A DNA stretch of 64,000 nucleotides from Micromonospora costi (lineage in GTDB: Bacteria; Actinomycetota; Actinomycetes; Mycobacteriales; Micromonosporaceae), in NCBI RefSeq assembly GCF_003626655.1, contig NZ_RBAN01000001.1:930001-994000 (forward strand). The letters run 5' to 3'. The notes under the pieces are model-generated. The model was not told the DNA's origin. It saw only the letters and a list, made by a program, of their open reading frames with translations, and searched no databases. The position numbers were made by a program, and so were the translations under genes. This document shows, piece after piece, positions 7,537 to 17,604 of this stretch; the stretch's first letter is position 1, and each line of letters starts with the position of its first letter.

Positions 7537-8526
7537 TCAGCGGACGACGACCATGTGGTCACCCCGGGGCAGCAGCTCACCGACGACCGGCGCGCCCGGG
7601 ATCTCCCCGGCGACCAGCAGCCCGCCGGAGGTCTGGGCGTCGGCCAGCAGCAGTCGCTCCCCCTCCGTCGCGGCGCCGAAGTCCGTCCACGGGGTGACCC
7701 AGTCCAGGTTGCGGCGGCTCCCGCCGCTCACGTACCCGTCCCGCACCGCCTCCCGGGCCCCGTCGAGGTAGGGCACGCGCGACGACTCGATCGCCACGGT
7801 CAGGCCGCTGGCCCGGGCCAGCTTCGAGGCGTGACCGAGCAGACCGAAACCGGTCACGTCGGTGCCGCAGCGGATCCCCGCGGCGACGGCGGCCCGGGCG
7901 GCGTCCCGGTTCAGCGCGCTCATCGAGGCGACCGCCTGCGGGAAGCTCTCGCCGGTCGCCTTGTGCCGGGTGTTCAGCACGCCGACGCCCAGCGGCTTGG
8001 TGAGCGACAGCGGCAGCCCCGGCTGGCCCGCCTCCAGGGTGATGAGGTCCTCGGGGCGTACCACCCCGGTGACGGCCAGCCCGTACTTCGGGCCGTCGTC
8101 GTCGACGCTGTGCCCGCCGGCCAGGTGGCAGGCGGCGTCGCGCGCCACGTCCTGCCCGCCGCGCAGCACCTCGCGGGCCAGTTCCAGGGGCAGCACGTCC
8201 CGTGGCCAGCAGAGCAGGTTGAGCGCGACCAGCGGGGTGCCGCCCATGGCGTACACATCGGAGAGCGCGTTGGCGGCGGCGATGCGCCCCCAGTCGTAGG
8301 CGTCGTCGACGACCGGGGTGAAGAAGTCGGCGGTGCTCACGAGGCCGGTCCGCTCGTCGAGCCGGACCACCGCGGCGTCGTCGCCGTGGTCGAGCCCGAC
8401 CAGCAGGTCGACGGTGCCGGTCGCGGGGCCGAGCCCGGCAACCATCGCCTCCAGTTCCCCCGGCGGGATCTTGCAGGCGCAGCCCCCGCCCCGGGCGTAC
8501 CGGGTCAGCCGTACCGGTTCGGTCAT
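7537..8526 (-). CDS. selD: Selenide, water dikinase (selenophosphate synthetase)
   Basis: SelD makes selenophosphate from selenide and ATP, the selenium donor for selenocysteine tRNA and for selenouridine. The 329-residue product has the family's N-terminal RGGGCACK, where the first cysteine is the catalytic residue (selenocysteine in some organisms; here a plain TGC codon) and the lysine is essential. A DDAAV segment and the C-terminal QTSGGLL motif are present. The start ATG at 8526 follows GGGG; a GTG two codons upstream is an alternative. No selA, selB or tRNA-Sec is in the window, so the use of the selenophosphate is unknown. It diverges from the glutamate transporter operon. Confidence 0.93.
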   Translation of the reverse strand: MTEPVRLTRYARGGGCACKIPPGELEAMVAGLGPATGTVDLLVGLDHGDDAAVVRLDERTGLVSTADFFTPVVDDAYDWGRIAAANALSDVYAMGGTPLVALNLLCWPRDVLPLELAREVLRGGQDVARDAACHLAGGHSVDDDGPKYGLAVTGVVRPEDLITLEAGQPGLPLSLTKPLGVGVLNTRHKATGESFPQAVASMSALNRDAARAAVAAGIRCGTDVTGFGLLGHASKLARASGLTVAIESSRVPYLDGAREAVRDGYVSGGSRRNLDWVTPWTDFGAATEGERLLLADAQTSGGLLVAGEIPGAPVVGELLPRGDHMVVVR

Positions 8527-8610
8527 CCCCACATGATCGCGCCGGTGTCCACCCGGCGCCACCCACGACGCCCGTTTCCGGGTCGAAATCGGACTCCACG
8601 CGCGGATCTT

Positions 8611-8660
8611 GAGCGGTGTTACCGCTCCGTGACCAACTGAGTTGCGTTCCGCCACAACTC
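8611..8660. promoter_or_regulatory. Candidate operators in the selD / glutamate transporter divergent region
   Basis: Two inverted repeats stand out: GAGCGGT-gtt-ACCGCTC at 8611-8627 (perfect 7-bp arms) and GAGTTG-N10-CAACTC at 8639-8660. Overlapping the first is GTTAC-N6-GTGAC (8618-8633), which resembles the actinobacterial GlnR nitrogen-regulator pattern GTnAC-N6-GnnAC. Control of a glutamate uptake operon by GlnR would make sense, but the site differs from the usual GAAAC right half, so this is tentative. Confidence 0.45.
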
Positions 8661-8719
8661 GCCGCCTACAGTTGCCCAACCAGGGGTCGTCGGACCCCGA
8701 TCGGCAGACGACAGGGACG

Positions 8720-9475
8720 GTGAACGACGTGACGACGGGCGAACCGCTCATCGTGCTGGACTCGGTCAACAAGTGGTTCGGGCCGCTGCACGTGCTGGAC
8801 GACGTCTCACTTTCCGTCGGTCGCGGAGAGGTGGTCGTCGTGATCGGCCCCTCCGGCTCCGGCAAGTCGACGCTGTGCCGCACCATCAACCGGCTGGAGC
8901 CCATCAACTCCGGGACCATCACGTTCGACGGCCAGCCGCTGCCCGCCGAGGGCAAGGCCCTCGCGAAGCTGCGCAGCGAGGTCGGCATGGTCTTCCAGTC
9001 GTTCAACCTCTTCGCGCACAAGACGATCCTCGAGAACGTCACCCTCGGCCCCGTGAAGGTCCGCAAGGAGAAGCCGGCGGCGGTCCGCGAGCGGGCCCTG
9101 GCCCTGCTCGACCGGGTCGGCATCGCCAACCAGGCCGACAAGTTCCCGGCGCAGCTCTCCGGCGGCCAGCAGCAGCGGGCCGCGATCGCCCGCGCGCTCG
9201 CGATGCAGCCCAAGGCCATGCTCTTCGACGAGCCCACCAGCGCGCTCGACCCGGAGATGGTCGGCGAGGTGCTGGAGGTCATGACCTCGCTGGCCAGCGA
9301 GGGCATGACGATGGTCGTGGTCACCCACGAGATGGGCTTCGCCCGGCACGCGGCCAACCGCGTCATCTTCATGGCCGACGGGCAGCTCGTGGAGGATGCT
9401 CCGCCGGCCGAGTTCTTCGCCAACCCGCGCAGCGCGCGGGCCAAGGACTTCCTCTCCAAGATCCTCACGCACTGA
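8720..9475 (+). CDS. gluA: Glutamate ABC transporter, ATP-binding subunit
   Basis: This is the ATPase of a polar amino acid importer, best matching the GluABCD glutamate system of actinobacteria. The 251-residue product has Walker [11 protein letters not shown]-loop VFQSFNLF, signature LSGGQQQR, Walker B MLFDEPTS and the switch histidine in VVTHEMGF. The start is GTG at 8720, or GTG at 8729 three codons later; both are preceded by AGGGA. It heads a four-gene operon with gluB, gluC and gluD. Candidate operators lie 60-110 bases upstream. Confidence 0.9.
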   Translation: MNDVTTGEPLIVLDSVNKWFGPLHVLDDVSLSVGRGEVVVVIGPSGSGKSTLCRTINRLEPINSGTITFDGQPLPAEGKALAKLRSEVGMVFQSFNLFAHKTILENVTLGPVKVRKEKPAAVRERALALLDRVGIANQADKFPAQLSGGQQQRAAIARALAMQPKAMLFDEPTSALDPEMVGEVLEVMTSLASEGMTMVVVTHEMGFARHAANRVIFMADGQLVEDAPPAEFFANPRSARAKDFLSKILTH

Positions 9476-9530
9476 CGTCCACCTGGAGCGCGCCATCCCC
9501 CGGCGGGCTTCGTCGAAGAAGGAGAAGAGT

Positions 9531-10412
9531 ATGCGTATCACGCGCGTGGCGGCCGTCGCTGCGGCCGCGACCCTGGCCCTCGGGCTGACCGCCTGCGGTG
9601 GCGACGACGGTTCCAGCGAGGGCACCGGCGCGGGGAGCAAGTCGTTCGCCGCCGGCAGCACGATGGAGCGGCTCAACAAGGCCCAGGCCATCAAGATCGG
9701 CACCAAGTTCGACCAGCCCGGCTTCGGCCAGAAGGGCCTGTCCGGCAAGCCGGAGGGCTTCGACGTCGAGGTCGCGAAGATCATCGTCAAGGAGCTCGGC
9801 ATCCCCGAGGACAAGATCGAGTGGGTCGAGGCTCCCTCGAAGGTCCGCGAGGACGTCATCGTGAACGGCACGGTCGACCTCGTCGCCGCGACCTACACGA
9901 TCAACGACAAGCGCAAGGAGCGCATCGCCTTCGCGGGGCCGTACTACGAGGCCGGCCAGAACATCATGGTGAAGAAGGACGACACCGCGATCACCGGCCC
10001 GGACTCCTTCAAGGACGGCACCAAGAAGGTCTGCTCGGTGACCGGCTCGACCCCGGCGGAGACCATCAAGCAGTACGTCAAGGACGTCGCCACCCAGCTG
10101 GTGCTCTTCGACACCTACGACAAGTGCCGGGACGCCCTCAAGGGCGGCCAGGTCGACGCGGTCACCACGGACAACGTGATCCTGCTCGGCTACATCGCCA
10201 AGGACGAGGCCTCGTTCAAGCTGGCCGGTGACAACTTCACCAAGGAGCCGTACGGCATCGGGGTGAAGAAGGAGGACACCGACTTCCGCAACTTCATCAA
10301 CGACACGCTGGAGAAGGCCTTCAACGACGGCAGCTGGAAGAAGGCGTGGGACGACACGGCCGGCAAGTTCGGTGCCGAGCTGGGCGCCGCGCCGACCGTC
10401 AACCGCTACTGA
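9531..10412 (+). CDS. gluB: Glutamate ABC transporter, substrate-binding lipoprotein
   Basis: The 293-residue product is a family 3 solute-binding protein anchored outside the membrane. It has a lipoprotein signal peptide with lipobox LTAC (Cys near residue 22), a short Gly/Ser linker, then a binding domain with FDVEVAKIIVKELG and DLVAATYTIN segments typical of glutamate/glutamine receptors. Two cysteines in KKVCSVTG and DKCRDAL may form a disulfide. The ATG at 9531 follows GGAG. It delivers the ligand to the GluC/GluD channel encoded next. Confidence 0.92.
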   Translation: MRITRVAAVAAAATLALGLTACGGDDGSSEGTGAGSKSFAAGSTMERLNKAQAIKIGTKFDQPGFGQKGLSGKPEGFDVEVAKIIVKELGIPEDKIEWVEAPSKVREDVIVNGTVDLVAATYTINDKRKERIAFAGPYYEAGQNIMVKKDDTAITGPDSFKDGTKKVCSVTGSTPAETIKQYVKDVATQLVLFDTYDKCRDALKGGQVDAVTTDNVILLGYIAKDEASFKLAGDNFTKEPYGIGVKKEDTDFRNFINDTLEKAFNDGSWKKAWDDTAGKFGAELGAAPTVNRY

Positions 10413-10455
10413 TCTACGTACCGCCGATCTGGAGGGTGGGGAGGAAGACCGAGCC

Positions 10456-11163
10456 GTGAATGTGCTCATCGACAAGTTCGACGTCTTCGCGGGTGGTTTC
10501 TGGCTCACCCTCCAGATCTGCCTACTCGCCGCGATCGGCGCCCTGCTCCTGGGCGCCGTCGTGGCGGTGCTGCGGATCTCTCCCGTCCCGCCGTTGCGGG
10601 CGGTGGGCACCGCGTACGTGAACATCTTCCGGAACATGCCGCTCACCGTGGTGATGTTCTTCGCCGCGTTCGGCCTGCCGGCGCTCGGCTCGAACGCCGA
10701 CTTCCTCCGCCTCCCGGGCCTGGACGCGGTGTTCAACCGGCTCGGCACCGACCTGCCGTACTTCCGCTTCGCGTTGATCGCCCTGGTGCTCTACACCGCG
10801 GCGTTCGTCTGCGAGGCGCTGCGGTCCGGCGTGAACGCCGTTCCGCCCGGCCAGGCCGAGGCGGCCCGGTCGCTCGGTCTGACCTTCAGCCAGAACCTGC
10901 GCCACGTCGTGCTTCCGCAGTCGTGGAAGGCGTCGGTGGTGCCGCTCGGCTCGGTGATCATCGCCATGATCAAGAACTCGGCGCTCGCCGGCTTCTTCGG
11001 CGTCGTGGGCGACCTCGCCCAGACCGCCGACCAGCTCACCTCGGCCGAAGGTTTCGCCTTCGTTCCCGTCGCCATCGGTATCTCGATCGGATATCTGATC
11101 ATGACCGTCCCCCTCGGCGCCCTGCTCGACCGCATCGAGAAGCGGCAGGCGGTGGCCCGATGA
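10456..11163 (+). CDS. gluC: Glutamate ABC transporter, permease subunit
   Basis: The 235-residue product has about five membrane segments and the inner-membrane component motif that contacts the ATPase (EALRSGVNAVPPGQAEAARS, around residue 120-140), typical of HisM/GluC permeases. The start is GTG at 10456, with GGAGG about ten bases upstream. It overlaps gluD by four bases (ATGA), so the two permease halves are translationally coupled and presumably form a heterodimer. Confidence 0.92.
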   Translation: MNVLIDKFDVFAGGFWLTLQICLLAAIGALLLGAVVAVLRISPVPPLRAVGTAYVNIFRNMPLTVVMFFAAFGLPALGSNADFLRLPGLDAVFNRLGTDLPYFRFALIALVLYTAAFVCEALRSGVNAVPPGQAEAARSLGLTFSQNLRHVVLPQSWKASVVPLGSVIIAMIKNSALAGFFGVVGDLAQTADQLTSAEGFAFVPVAIGISIGYLIMTVPLGALLDRIEKRQAVAR

Positions 11164-12131
11164 GCCGGCAGACCAGCGTCCTCTACGACGTCCCCGGGCC
11201 CCGCCAGCGCCGGATCACGCTGGTCAGCAGCGTCGCCGCCACGCTGCTGCTGCTCGTCGGCGCGTACTTCCTGATCTACCGGCCGTTGGACGACAAGGGC
11301 CAGTTCTCGATGGAGCTGTGGGGTCCCCTCATCGACCCCTCCAACGAGAACTTCTCCCAGGTGTGGGACCGGCTCGGCCTCGGCCTCAAGAACACCCTGA
11401 TCGCGGCGGTGCTGGCCATCGTCTCCTCGCTGGTCGTCGGCACCCTGCTGGCCGTGCTGCGGATCCAGCTGAAGAGCCTCACCCGCCGCCGTTTCGTCGG
11501 TTTCGCCACGCCGCTGGCGTACCTGCTGCGCGGGCTGAGCGTCCTGCTGTCGGCCGTCACCCGCGTCTGCGTCGAGGTGTTCCGCGGCCTCCCGGTCGTC
11601 ATCACCATCTTCTTCGTGGCCCGCGGCTTCCCCGAGTTCGGCGTCAGCTTCGACACGCTGTGGTACCTGGTCATCGGCCTCACCATCTACAACTCGGTGG
11701 TGATCGGCGAGATCCTCCGCTCCGGCATGGAGGGTCTGCCCGGCGGCCAGGCCGAGGCCGCGGCGGCGATCGGCCTCTCGCCGCTGCAGTCCACCCGGAT
11801 GATCCTGCTGCCGCAGGCGTTCCGGATCATGCTCCCGGCGCTGATCAGCCAGCTGGTGGTGGTGCTCAAGGACACCTCGCTCGGCTTCATCATCAGCTAC
11901 GAGGAGACCCTGAACATCGGCAAGCAGGTCATCGGCGTGCTGGAGAACCCGATCCAGGTGTACGTGGTGATCGCCGTGCTCTTCATCGCGGTGAACTACT
12001 CGCTGTCGAAGCTGGCCCAGTACGTCCAGCATCGGCTGTCCCGCGGCCGCAAGACGGCGGGCACCCCGGCGCAGAACCCGCCGCCGGCGGCGCTCATGTC
12101 GCAGGCCGAGGGCGCCGGCGGCCCCATCTGA
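11160..12131 (+). CDS. gluD: Glutamate ABC transporter, permease subunit
   Basis: The 323-residue product is the second permease. It is longer than GluC because of a cytoplasmic N-terminus, an extra periplasmic segment and a polar Pro/Ala tail. The ATPase-contact motif EILRSGMEGLPGGQAEAAAA is present around residue 183-202. The start ATG overlaps the gluC stop. A very strong terminator follows, so the operon ends here. Confidence 0.92.
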   Translation: MSRQTSVLYDVPGPRQRRITLVSSVAATLLLLVGAYFLIYRPLDDKGQFSMELWGPLIDPSNENFSQVWDRLGLGLKNTLIAAVLAIVSSLVVGTLLAVLRIQLKSLTRRRFVGFATPLAYLLRGLSVLLSAVTRVCVEVFRGLPVVITIFFVARGFPEFGVSFDTLWYLVIGLTIYNSVVIGEILRSGMEGLPGGQAEAAAAIGLSPLQSTRMILLPQAFRIMLPALISQLVVVLKDTSLGFIISYEETLNIGKQVIGVLENPIQVYVVIAVLFIAVNYSLSKLAQYVQHRLSRGRKTAGTPAQNPPPAALMSQAEGAGGPI

Positions 12132-12141
12132 TCCCGACGCG

Positions 12142-12188
12142 CGAAAGGAGGGGCGGCTCTCGATCGACGAGAGCCGCCCCTCCTTTCG
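12142..12188. terminator. Bidirectional terminator between gluD and rny
   Basis: A perfect 21-bp stem (12142-12162 with 12168-12188) closes a five-base loop ATCGA. The outer end of the stem is CGAAAGGAGG paired with CCTCCTTTCG, giving a short T-run in the gluD direction and in the rny direction. It starts 11 bases after the gluD stop codon. Confidence 0.9.
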
Positions 12189-12218
12189 TGATCGGGGGCG
12201 GGAACGCCGCCCGGCGCC

Positions 12219-13985
12219 TCAGCGGGCGATCTCGGTGACCCGCGACTCCCGCACCACGGTCACCCGGATCTGCCCCGGGTAGGTCAGCTCCTCCTCGATC
12301 TGCTTGGCCACGTCCCGGGCCAGCACGGCGGCGCCGATGTCGTCCACGTCGTCCGGCTTGACCATCACGCGGATCTCCCGGCCCGCCTGCATGGCGAAGA
12401 CCTTCTCCACGCCGAGCTTGCTGGCCGCGATCTCCTCGATCCGCTCCAGCCGCTTGACGTACGCCTCGAGGCTCTCCCGCCGCGCTCCCGGCCGCCCGCC
12501 CGAGCAGGCGTCGGAGGCCTGGGTGAGCACCGCCTCGATGGTCTGCGGCGGCACCTCGTTGTGGTGCGCCTCGATGGCGTGCACCACGTCCTCGCTCTCG
12601 CCGTACTTGCGGGCCAGGTCGGCGCCGATGATGGCGTGACTGCCCTCGACCTCGTGGGTGAGCGCCTTGCCGATGTCGTGCAGGAACGCCGACCGCTTGA
12701 TGGTCGGCACGTCCAGGCGCAGCTCGGCAGCCATGATGCCGGCGATGTGGGCGGTCTCGACCAGGTGCTTGAGCACGTTCTGCCCGTACGACGTCCGGTA
12801 GCGCAACCGGCCGAGCAGGGTGACCAGCTCCGGGTGGATCTCGGTGATGCCGACCTCGACGAGGGCGTCCTCGGCGGCCCGGAGGCAGAGCTGCTCGACC
12901 TCCTGCCGGGCCAGCTCGTAGACCTCCTCGATGCGGTGCGGGTGGATGCGGCCGTCCAGGACCAGCTTCTCCAGGGTGAGGCGCCCCACCTCCCGCCGGA
13001 CCGGGTCGAAGCAGGAGAGCAGCACGGCCTCGGGGGTGTCGTCGATGATCAGGTTGACCCCGGTCACCGACTCGAAGGCGCGGATGTTGCGACCCTCCCG
13101 GCCGATGATCCGCCCCTTCATCTCGTCGCCCGGCAGGTGCAGGACGCTCACCACGCTCTCCGCGGTCTGCTCGCTGGCCACCCGCTGGATGGCGTCGACC
13201 ACGATGTGCCGGGCGCGCTGCTCGGCGGTGCTGCGGGCGTCGGCCTCGATGTCGCGGACCAGCAGGGCCGCCTCCCGCTTGGCCTGGGATTCGATCGCCT
13301 CGATCAGCTCGGCCCGGGCCGCCTCGGCGGTGAGCCCCGCGACCCGTTCCAGCTCCCGCCGGCGCAGCTCCTCGGCCTCGGTCAGTTCGGTCTCCCGCCG
13401 GGCCAACGCGGCCTCCCGGGCCGCCAGCGCGGCACTCGCGGCGGTGAGCTGACGCTCGCGCTCGGCGAGCCGTTCGACCTCCTCGGTGTGCAGCCGCTCC
13501 CGCTCGTCCATCCGGGCCGCGCGCCGCTCCACCTCGGCGGCCTGCTCGCGGGTGGTCGCCGCGAGCACCGCCACCTCGCGCTCACCGCCGCGCCGGGCTG
13601 CCGCGCGCAACTGCTCGGCGTCCGCCTCGGCCTGCTTGTGGGCCCGCTCCAGGACGGTGTCGGCCTCGGCCCGCGCGTCGTCGAGCACCCGGCGCGCCTC
13701 GGCGCGGGCCGCCTTCGCCTCGGCCTTCGCGGCGGCCGCCTCGGCGTGCGCCGCCGCGGCCGCGGACTTCGCCACGTCGATGGTGCTGTTCGCCTCGTCG
13801 GCCGCGTTGCGCAGCGCGGCCAGGGACTGCTCCTGGCGGTCCTTCTCGGCCATGAACGCCGGGTCGACGGCCGCCCGGGCCGCTCCGATGCCCCGCAGCG
13901 TCCGCACGCCCACCAGCACCGCCCCGACGACCACGACGATCAGGACGAGCACGGCGACGAGGATCACGATGTCGAAGGCGCTCAT
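12219..13985 (-). CDS. rny: Ribonuclease Y
   Basis: RNase Y is a membrane-anchored endoribonuclease that starts mRNA decay; together with RNase J (59727-61415) this organism encodes both enzymes. The 588-residue product has one N-terminal membrane segment (about residues 5-27), a long Ala/Glu/Arg coiled coil to about 260, a KH domain with [14 protein letters not shown], and an HD domain with [20 protein letters not shown]. The ATG at 13985 begins just before the membrane segment. Compared with Firmicutes enzymes the coiled coil is unusually alanine-rich, which follows from the base composition. The gene stands alone behind a long upstream region. Confidence 0.93.
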   Translation of the reverse strand: MSAFDIVILVAVLVLIVVVVGAVLVGVRTLRGIGAARAAVDPAFMAEKDRQEQSLAALRNAADEANSTIDVAKSAAAAAHAEAAAAKAEAKAARAEARRVLDDARAEADTVLERAHKQAEADAEQLRAAARRGGEREVAVLAATTREQAAEVERRAARMDERERLHTEEVERLAERERQLTAASAALAAREAALARRETELTEAEELRRRELERVAGLTAEAARAELIEAIESQAKREAALLVRDIEADARSTAEQRARHIVVDAIQRVASEQTAESVVSVLHLPGDEMKGRIIGREGRNIRAFESVTGVNLIIDDTPEAVLLSCFDPVRREVGRLTLEKLVLDGRIHPHRIEEVYELARQEVEQLCLRAAEDALVEVGITEIHPELVTLLGRLRYRTSYGQNVLKHLVETAHIAGIMAAELRLDVPTIKRSAFLHDIGKALTHEVEGSHAIIGADLARKYGESEDVVHAIEAHHNEVPPQTIEAVLTQASDACSGGRPGARRESLEAYVKRLERIEEIAASKLGVEKVFAMQAGREIRVMVKPDDVDDIGAAVLARDVAKQIEEELTYPGQIRVTVVRESRVTEIAR

Positions 13986-14643
13986 GCCGGGACCCCGTGG
14001 GGACCGCCGGTGAACCTGTGCCACCCCGCCATGGCCGCCTCCCCTGAACGTCGGCGCCGCAGCGACCGTGCCGGAAGGCACGCTCCTGCGGCTCTGGACG
14101 CCCGACCGGAGCGGCTGGCCGTGGGTAGCCCTCTCCCGCCGGCGGTGCCCGTGGCGTCGTCGGCGGCCGGGTGCAGTTGTCGCGCCGGCTCCGGACCGGC
14201 CTGTCCGGAGCTGGTGCCAGAGGCTGGCTAACCAGCCAAAGTGATGCTGTTCTGTTACGCGATCTATGTTGTGCGCTTAGCCTGCGCTGGTCGGGCAATG
14301 TGAGCCTGTATGGCGAGGCTAGGTCGCGAGGGGCGGTCTGGTCAAGAACTCATGATCAAACCCCCCGAACGGAGAGAAGTTGGAGGGTCACCGAGCGCTC
14401 ATCAGACGCCGGACACCAGTGGACAAACTCCACCGAGGATCCGGCCGTCCGGGCATCGTCACCGCTGCTCACCGCTCCTGACCGCCTCATCCTGAGTTGA
14501 TCCACTTCGCTGGCGGCGGCCGAGCGATGATCGACTCGCCTTCCAGGAAGTCGCGGTGTCCGTAGCCCTCGGATGCCCCGACTTCACGGAGTGTCGAGTC
14601 GATCACACCGCCGAACGGGTGGGACCAGCCGGCGGGCGGTGGC
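13986..14643. other. 658-bp intergenic region upstream of rny with a possible gene remnant
   Basis: No intact gene is visible. The stretch 14225-14400 is clearly less GC-rich than its surroundings and contains a hairpin GGCTGG-ctaa-CCAGCC (14222-14237). It probably includes the rny promoter. At 14487-14630 the minus strand holds a protein-like tail described separately. The plus-strand open frames here lack ribosome sites and protein-like composition. Confidence 0.6.
14487..14630 (-). pseudogene. Possible gene remnant: C-terminal 47 codons without a start
   Basis: One minus-strand frame reads GWSHPFGGVIDSTLREVGAS and continues through HRDFLEGESIIARPPPAKW to a TGA at 14489-14487. The mix of residues is like a real protein, unlike the Arg/Pro-rich translations of non-coding frames nearby, and base composition is lower in GC than the neighbours. 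No start codon or upstream continuation is found before the end of the BKACE gene. I do not recognise the family; it may be the tail of a decayed acquired gene. Confidence 0.3.
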
Positions 14644-15363
14644 TCAGTGAGCGCCGGCTGCGCGGGCCGCGGCGACGAGCGCCGCGTTGTCCGGGGTGAG
14701 CGTGCCGTCGGGCAGGTGGAGCGTGTCCTCCAGGCCGATCCGGGTCGACAGGTCCCGGCGCACCGCCTCGGCGAGCACCACCCAGGTGGCCGGCCCTTCG
14801 GCGTGCAGCAGCACCGGCGGCACGCCCGGCGGGGCACCCGCGACGCCGAGCAGGGCCAGCATCCGGGCCGCGTCGGCCAGCGCCACGGCCGGGTCCTCAG
14901 CCATGCACTCGACCAGGATCCGCCCGGCCGGGACCGGCCACCGCCGGTACGCCTCGATCGCGTCCGGCGTCCAGAGGCCCGCCTCGACCATCACGCCCCG
15001 CTCGTGCAGCGCCGCGGCGACGGCCTCCGCGCCCTCCTCGTGGGCGTTGACCGAGGCGAAGTCCGGTAGCACCGGCCAGGCCCGGACGGCGGCCACACGG
15101 GCGGCCGGGTCCGGTTCGATCCAGGCGCCGGTGCTCACCCCGACCGGCAGCCCGGGCCGGGCGGCCCGGATGGCGGTCAACGCCTCGGCCACCGCCTCGG
15201 GACGCACCGACTCGGCGCCGGTCTCGTCGCGGGGGTGGACGTGCACGGCGGCGACGCCCAGCGCGGCGCAGCGGGCCGCGTCGGCGGCCAGCTCGGCCGG
15301 GGTGACCGGCACGGCGAGGTGCTCGTCACGGCGTCGCCCACCGTTGAGGCACGCCTTCAGCAT
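14644..15363 (-). CDS. BKACE family protein (3-keto-5-aminohexanoate cleavage enzyme-like)
   Basis: Members of this zinc-dependent family condense beta-keto acids with acetyl-CoA and split them into a CoA thioester and acetoacetate. The 239-residue product begins MLKACLNGGR and carries the metal-binding HVHPRDETG and the VNAHEEGAE segment of the family. It is shorter than the roughly 270-300 residues of characterised lysine-fermentation enzymes, and no lysine-fermentation genes are near, so the substrate is unknown. The ATG at 15363 directly precedes the conserved start; further upstream the frame is Arg-rich and non-conserved. Confidence 0.8.
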   Translation of the reverse strand: MLKACLNGGRRRDEHLAVPVTPAELAADAARCAALGVAAVHVHPRDETGAESVRPEAVAEALTAIRAARPGLPVGVSTGAWIEPDPAARVAAVRAWPVLPDFASVNAHEEGAEAVAAALHERGVMVEAGLWTPDAIEAYRRWPVPAGRILVECMAEDPAVALADAARMLALLGVAGAPPGVPPVLLHAEGPATWVVLAEAVRRDLSTRIGLEDTLHLPDGTLTPDNAALVAAARAAGAH

Positions 15364-15669
15364 CGCCCCCACCGCCACGACCCTCCCGACCGCGAAGCGG
15401 CCCGACCACACCCGCACGACCCGCCCGGCTGCCACGTCGCGTGGCCGCGACCGGCCGTCGGAGAGCACCCCGGCCGGCAGGTGCGAGCAGCAGGCCGCCA
15501 CCCAGGTAGCCCGGCGCCGGCAGCCCGGCACGTACACGCGACCGCCCGAGCACACCCGCACGACCGCCAAGCCGCACGCCCGCGCCCGCACGACCGCCGC
15601 GCGGCCCGGTCACACGAACGGGCCGGCCGCCACCGGAACACTCGGGCGGCCGGACGGTCGCCGGAACCA
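15364..15669. other. 306-bp intergenic region with low-complexity direct repeats
   Basis: This gap between recX and the BKACE gene shows no credible gene. It is composed of imperfect repeats of CCCGCACGACC: CACACCCGCACGACC begins near 15407 and 15551, and CCCGCACGACCGCC occurs at 15554 and 15585 with a period of 31 bp. The function of the repeats is not apparent. Confidence 0.6.
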
Positions 15670-16365
15670 TCACTCGACGGCCCGGGTGTCGCGGTCCAGC
15701 TCGCCCTCGGCCTCGGCGAGCGCGTCAGCGTCGATCTGCTCGGCGAACTCGGCGGCCTCGGCGCTCTGGGCCGCGAGCGCGTCCTTCACGGCCCGGATCG
15801 CCACACCGGGCGGGTAGCCCTTGCGGGCCAGCATCCCGACGAGCCGCCGGAAGATCGCGTCGGGCTCGCCGCGGGCGGTGCGCAGCTTCCGCTCGACCAG
15901 GGCCCGGGCGGTCTCCGCCTCGGTCTCCTCGCTCAGCTCGCCGAGGGCCTCGGTCGCGACGTCACCGTCGACGCCGCGCTGCCGCAGCTCGTTGGCGAGC
16001 GCCCGGCGGGCCAGACCACGACCGGTGTGCCGACTGCTCACCCAGGCCCGGGCGAACGCGGCGTCGTCGATGATGCCGACCTCGTCGTAGCGGTCGAGGA
16101 CCTGGGCGGCGACCTCCTCGGAGATGCCGCGCTTCGCGAGGGCGCCGGCCAGCTCGGCCCGGGTGCGTGGCCGCACGGCGAGCTGCCGCAGGCAGATCTC
16201 CCGGGCCACCTCGGCCTCGTCCCGGGGCGGGGCGGGCGTCGTCTCCGGGTCGGGTTGCTCGGCGCGCCCCCGGCGGCTCCGCCGGGGGCGCGGCGTGGTG
16301 GCATCGCCCGGGCGGGGTGGACTGGCATCCCAGCCGCGCCCCGTCCGGGCCCGTCGTCCTGCCAC
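15670..16365 (-). CDS. recX: Regulatory protein RecX
   Basis: RecX binds RecA filaments and limits recombinase activity. The 231-residue product has a disordered, Arg/Pro-rich N-terminal extension of about 50 residues followed by the helical RecX repeats, with typical segments LAGALAKRGISEEVAAQVLD, DDAAFARAWVSSR and GLARRALANELRQRGV. The start is GTG at 16365, only eight bases after the recA stop codon, so both are expressed from the recA promoter. Confidence 0.92.
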   Translation of the reverse strand: MAGRRARTGRGWDASPPRPGDATTPRPRRSRRGRAEQPDPETTPAPPRDEAEVAREICLRQLAVRPRTRAELAGALAKRGISEEVAAQVLDRYDEVGIIDDAAFARAWVSSRHTGRGLARRALANELRQRGVDGDVATEALGELSEETEAETARALVERKLRTARGEPDAIFRRLVGMLARKGYPPGVAIRAVKDALAAQSAEAAEFAEQIDADALAEAEGELDRDTRAVE

Positions 16366-16373
16366 GGGTCAGA

Positions 16374-17420
<1,047 letters not shown>

Positions 17421-17473
17421 CGTTGCCACCCCTGCCTTCGCCGGCGTCTTTGCTGAGCTTCGCGTCACGCGGA

Positions 17474-17497
17474 CACGCTAGGCGCTGGGTCCGACAG
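17474..17497 (-). promoter_or_regulatory. RecA-NDp-type (LexA-independent DNA damage) promoter of recA
   Basis: Read on the minus strand, CTGTCGGAC (17497-17489) is followed after exactly eight bases by TAGCGTG (17480-17474). This matches the mycobacterial RecA-NDp promoter pattern (TTGTCRGTG-N8-TAGnnTA) in the core of both boxes and in spacing. In mycobacteria this class is activated by PafBC. The predicted transcript would start close to 17467, about 46 bases before the recA ATG. Confidence 0.7.
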
Positions 17498-17552
17498 AAA
17501 ACCAGCCGACGGGCCGCGAGCTGTGGACGAGCACCCCGCTGTGGACAATAGC

Positions 17553-17567
17553 CGAACAGGTGTACGA
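17553..17567. promoter_or_regulatory. Putative SOS box (LexA site) upstream of recA
   Basis: CGAACAGGTGTACGA matches the actinobacterial SOS box TCGAAC-N4-GTTCGA except for the first base and one base in the right half. It lies 55-75 bases upstream of the RecA-NDp-type promoter, an arrangement like the two-promoter recA region of mycobacteria. Confidence 0.6.
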
Positions 17568-17604
17568 CTCGACAAGCGACACGCGGATCGGCGGAAATCG
17601 CTGC

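Noticed and set aside
8470-8490. Selenocysteine in SelD
   Set aside because: The catalytic position in GGGCACK is encoded by TGC, not TGA, so this SelD is a cysteine form.
12561-14231. Long plus-strand open frame opposite rny
   Set aside because: The frame arises from high GC content. The minus-strand frame encodes complete RNase Y.
14171-14500. Plus-strand open frame in the lower-GC gap upstream of rny
   Set aside because: There is no ribosome site, it is rich in Ser/Arg with no domain, and it spans the presumed promoter region.
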